DNA of 25,968 bases, from contig DGDD01000038.1 of NCBI GenBank assembly GCA_002385265.1, positions 2,636 through 28,603 of the forward strand, written 5' to 3'. Numbering within the stretch: position 1 is the first letter of the stretch; each line of letters opens with the position of its first letter. This document shows positions 23,502 to 25,968 of this stretch, one piece after another. The notes under the pieces are model-generated. The model was not told the DNA's origin and made no database searches. It saw only the letters and a program-made list of their open reading frames with translations. The position numbers were made by a program, and so were the translations under genes. Source of the DNA: Chitinophagaceae bacterium UBA3961 (GTDB lineage Bacteria; Bacteroidota; Bacteroidia; Chitinophagales; Chitinophagaceae).

Positions 23502-25001
23502 ATGAAGCAACTGTATGTTTTTCTCGTAGGTTTACTGGCTTTTTCAAGTACCAAAGCTCAATTACGCCTTTCGCTTATTGGCGGTCCGGCTTCGGCTTCC
23601 GTAGTTGAAACCAATAGTATTCCGAACTGGGAAACCACTACGAAACCTAACTACAAATCGAAAACAGGTATCCAATTAGGTTTTCTAGCAGAAGTTCCGC
23701 TCGATAAGAAAAACAGATTTTTCTTCATGCCCGGCGCTCTGTATACTCAAAAAGGGAGAAAATATGCCCAAACGAACGACGCCGCTACCGCTCAATCAAC
23801 CGATACCCTTACGTTTAATACCACTCTTAATACAAACTATATTGAAATTCCTTTGAATTTGGGCGTAAAGCTTCCCCTGGGCAAAAAAGTAAAGTTTTTC
23901 GCAAGTGTAGGTCCTTATTTGAGCTTCTTTTACAATGGCACATACGTAACAGAAAAGCGTGCTTTTTCCAATAATAAATTCACCAAAAACACAAATAATC
24001 TTGAAGTTGGTAAAGAAGAAAACAAAGTAACCACCTTTGATTTTGGTCTTGGAGGACGTGCAGGGTTTGATTTTGGTGGAGTATATCTTTCTGCTTTTGC
24101 TAGCAGAGGGGTTTCTGATTTCTATCGTGCTGCTTACGATGGTAGCTTCAAACATCAAGTAGTTGGGGGTTCTTTAGGCATTTGGTTAAACAGAACTACG
24201 CCGAAACCTCCAAAAGATTCTGATAAGGATGGAGTACCGGATGATAAAGATGGTTGCCCTTCAGTTCCTGGCACAATTGCTGCCAATGGATGTCCTGACA
24301 GGGATAATGACGGTATTCCGGATGCTACAGATAAATGCCCAACAAAACCAGGGAAAGCCGCTTATAATGGCTGCCCGCCACCCGATTCGGATAAAGATGG
24401 CGTAAATGATGAAGAAGACAAATGTCCTTCTGTACCGGGCTTAAAAAAATACAATGGATGTCCAATTCCGGATAAAGACCAGGACGGAATTAACGATGAA
24501 GAAGATGCCTGCCCTGAAGTTGCCGGTATTGCAGCTCTAAAAGGTTGCCCTCAAAAAGATACAGACGGCGATGGAATTACAGACGATAAAGACAAGTGTC
24601 CTACAGTGGCTGGTATCGCAGCAAACAGTGGATGTCCGGAGATCAAAAAAGAAGTAGTGGAAAAGGTCAATTATGCTGCACAGAATATCTACTTCCGAAA
24701 CAAGAGTGATGTATTGGCAATAACGTCTTACAAATCACTTGATGATATTGCGAAGTTGCTCAAAGAGAATGCCTATGTTCAAGTTACCATCAACGGACAT
24801 ACTGACAATATTGGTTCACCGGCATTTAATAAGGAGCTTAGTTTGAAGCGTGCAGAAGCAGTAAAACAATACTTTTTGATGAAAGGTATTGATGCATCCA
24901 GAATCAAAGCAATTGGATGGGGGCTTGAAAAGCCAATCGCTTCTAATGCAACGCCTGAAGGAAGATCAAAGAATAGACGCGTGGAAATTACATTAGAATA
25001 A
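23502..25001 (+). CDS. OmpA-family outer membrane protein with thrombospondin type 3 repeats
   Basis: A 499-residue protein from ATG 23502; the frame also opens at a TTG two codons earlier. A signal peptide (MKQLYVFLVGLLAFSS, cleavage near TKAQ) leads into a PorT/OmpA-like beta-barrel of about 210 residues (GIQLGFLAEVPL, IEIPLNLGVKLPL, FFASVGPYLSFFYNG, FDFGLGGRAGFDFGG, GGSLGIWLN). A calcium-binding linker of five Asp-rich thrombospondin-3 repeats (239-379) follows, then an OmpA C-terminal domain (about 388-499) with NGHTDNIG (peptidoglycan-contacting Asp435) and SKNRRVEITL (Arg493). It should tether the outer membrane to peptidoglycan. It has its own terminator and lies between two terminated units, so it is monocistronic. 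Confidence 0.93.
   Translation: MKQLYVFLVGLLAFSSTKAQLRLSLIGGPASASVVETNSIPNWETTTKPNYKSKTGIQLGFLAEVPLDKKNRFFFMPGALYTQKGRKYAQTNDAATAQSTDTLTFNTTLNTNYIEIPLNLGVKLPLGKKVKFFASVGPYLSFFYNGTYVTEKRAFSNNKFTKNTNNLEVGKEENKVTTFDFGLGGRAGFDFGGVYLSAFASRGVSDFYRAAYDGSFKHQVVGGSLGIWLNRTTPKPPKDSDKDGVPDDKDGCPSVPGTIAANGCPDRDNDGIPDATDKCPTKPGKAAYNGCPPPDSDKDGVNDEEDKCPSVPGLKKYNGCPIPDKDQDGINDEEDACPEVAGIAALKGCPQKDTDGDGITDDKDKCPTVAGIAANSGCPEIKKEVVEKVNYAAQNIYFRNKSDVLAITSYKSLDDIAKLLKENAYVQVTINGHTDNIGSPAFNKELSLKRAEAVKQYFLMKGIDASRIKAIGWGLEKPIASNATPEGRSKNRRVEITLE
24216..24638 (+). repeat. Five tandem thrombospondin type 3 repeats within the OmpA-family gene
   Basis: Five units of 27-29 codons begin at Asp239, Asp266, Asp295, Asp324 and Asp353. 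Each follows D-x-D-x-DG-(V/I)-x-D-x-x-D-x-CP, then a short linker ending GCP. Acidic residues form calcium sites, and the paired cysteines (CP and GCP) are regular. The DNA copies have diverged, so the array is old rather than a recent slippage product. Confidence 0.9.
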
Positions 25002-25027
25002 CATTACATAAATAAGACCTAAAAAGA

Positions 25028-25072
25028 GAAAGCCGCTTACGAATTCTATTAGTAAGTGGCTTTCATTTTTTA
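25028..25072 (+). terminator. Intrinsic terminator after the OmpA-family gene
   Basis: A 13-bp stem with one G-T pair (25028-25040 with 25052-25064, core AAAGCC/GGCTTT), an 11-nt loop and a T run, about 26 nt after the stop codon. Confidence 0.88.
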
Positions 25073-25159
25073 TCTTTACTGAATTCTGTTAACATTAACA
25101 CAAAAAGAGTAGCGGTACAACGAAATAGGTACTAAGCGCATCATAGTAAAAAATAGAAT

Positions 25160-25968
25160 ATGAGTAGAATTACAAAGATTTTGGGAGCATTTATTCTTAC
25201 CCTTCTGTCCATCAAATCATTCGCACAAGGAACTTCAAGTAAAAAAAGCAACGAAGTGCCCAAGGGATGGCATTTAATGGACAAAGAAAAGGATGGTCAA
25301 TATGGAATTAGTTTAAATAAAGCGTACGATTTCTTTAAATCGAAAAAACTAAAAAGCAAACAAGTAATTGTTGCAGTCATTGATTCAGGGATCGATACAC
25401 TTCATGAAGATTTAAAAGATGTACTATGGGTTAATACTAAAGAAATTCCGGGCAATGGCATTGACGATGACCAAAACGGTTATGTAGATGACATCAATGG
25501 TTGGAACTTCTTAGGAAACAAGAATGGAAAAAATGTTGAACAGGATTCTTATGAAGGAGCACGTGTTTACCACGCCTTGAAATCTAAATACGAAGGTAAA
25601 ACCATTGACATCAATTCACTTTCTGAAGATGATAAGTATGAATATACGATGTGGAAGAAGGCAAAAGAAGCCGTAATGGGAAGTTCAGAAGACGAAGGTG
25701 TTGACTTGTATTTCCTAAAAAAAGTAGTAGGCGCTTCCAAAAAGCAAGATAGCATTTTGAAAAAAGCAATGGGAAAAGATATCTATACTGGAAACGAATT
25801 AGATGCATTTGAACCCAAAACACAGGCTGAGCGCGTTGCAAAAACATCCTTATTGAGTTTGTTCAAAGGGAATAATATGATGGAGCTCTCTAACAAAGAG
25901 TTCATCGAAGGATTTGAACAATATTTGCGCGGAGAAGAAAGTAAAGCAGAGGCAAAAGAAAAAGCTCC
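25160..25968 (+). CDS. Secreted S8 (subtilisin-like) serine peptidase, N-terminal part (cut by window end)
   Basis: An open frame of 269 codons runs from ATG 25160 off the right edge without a stop. A signal peptide (MSRITKILGAFILTLLS, cleavage near SFAQ) is followed by a short segment and then the subtilase catalytic Asp motif VIVAVIDSGID with Asp75 and LHEDL. GNGIDDDQNGYVDDINGWNF follows, an acidic stretch usual in Bacteroidota subtilases. The His motif (HGTH) and the Ser motif are not yet reached by residue 269, because a charged, helical insertion of at least 140 residues follows the Asp motif. The enzyme should be an exported endopeptidase. No pro-domain of classic size is seen between signal peptide and Asp motif. 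The initiation region has no Shine-Dalgarno sequence. Confidence 0.88.
   Translation, partial: MSRITKILGAFILTLLSIKSFAQGTSSKKSNEVPKGWHLMDKEKDGQYGISLNKAYDFFKSKKLKSKQVIVAVIDSGIDTLHEDLKDVLWVNTKEIPGNGIDDDQNGYVDDINGWNFLGNKNGKNVEQDSYEGARVYHALKSKYEGKTIDINSLSEDDKYEYTMWKKAKEAVMGSSEDEGVDLYFLKKVVGASKKQDSILKKAMGKDIYTGNELDAFEPKTQAERVAKTSLLSLFKGNNMMELSNKEFIEGFEQYLRGEESKAEAKEKA

Noticed and set aside
24216..24638. Asp-rich repeats as a CRISPR-like or recent microsatellite array
   Set aside because: Units are in-frame protein repeats with diverged DNA and no constant repeat/spacer pattern.

Overview
The window reads as a chromosomal segment of a Bacteroidota bacterium, most likely from the Chitinophagaceae or a close relative. 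This rests on the DUF4295 ribosomal protein (probably bL38) behind rpmB-rpmG, a TonB-plug/macroglobulin-like surface protein, thrombospondin-3 OmpA proteins, TAnnTTTG-type promoter boxes, almost no Shine-Dalgarno sequences, and a moderate A+T bias. I see no phage, IS element, CRISPR array, tRNA or rRNA. Base composition looks even, so this appears to be core genome with a few lineage-specific genes.

Left part (1-6131): a trans-4-hydroxy-L-proline utilisation locus. It holds a 4-hydroxyproline 2-epimerase (proline racemase family), a YciI-family partner cut by the window edge, a 2-oxoglutarate semialdehyde dehydrogenase-type ALDH, a DapA-family aldolase/deaminase (probable pyrroline-4-hydroxy-2-carboxylate deaminase) and a divergent AraC regulator. 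A perfect inverted repeat lies between the last two. The D-hydroxyproline oxidase that would complete the route is not in the window and may lie off the left edge. A membrane di-iron hydroxylase resembling alkylglycerol monooxygenase sits inside the locus on the opposite strand.

Middle part (6132-15209): a 1715-residue soluble sensor histidine kinase with nine PAS/PAC units, one GAF domain and a HisKA_3/HATPase_c output, with no adjacent response regulator. It is divergent from a secreted macroglobulin-like protein carrying a TonB-plug domain but no beta-barrel. That gene converges with rimO at a 1-nt gap.

Translation and secretion block (13899-17700): rpmB, rpmG, the DUF4295/bL38 gene, ftsY and rimO lie on the minus strand. 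A small outer-membrane beta-barrel gene on the plus strand interrupts the ftsY-rimO pair. A strong hairpin separates bL38 from ftsY.

Right part (17911-25968, all plus strand): ppk1 and ppx (polyphosphate synthesis and breakdown), panB (pantothenate synthesis), an ALDH7/antiquitin-like dehydrogenase (probable lysine-catabolic piperideine-6-carboxylate dehydrogenase), an OmpA protein with five thrombospondin-3 repeats, and the start of a secreted subtilase cut by the window end. Clear intrinsic terminators follow the ALDH7 and OmpA genes. No gene-free stretch exceeds about 210 bases.
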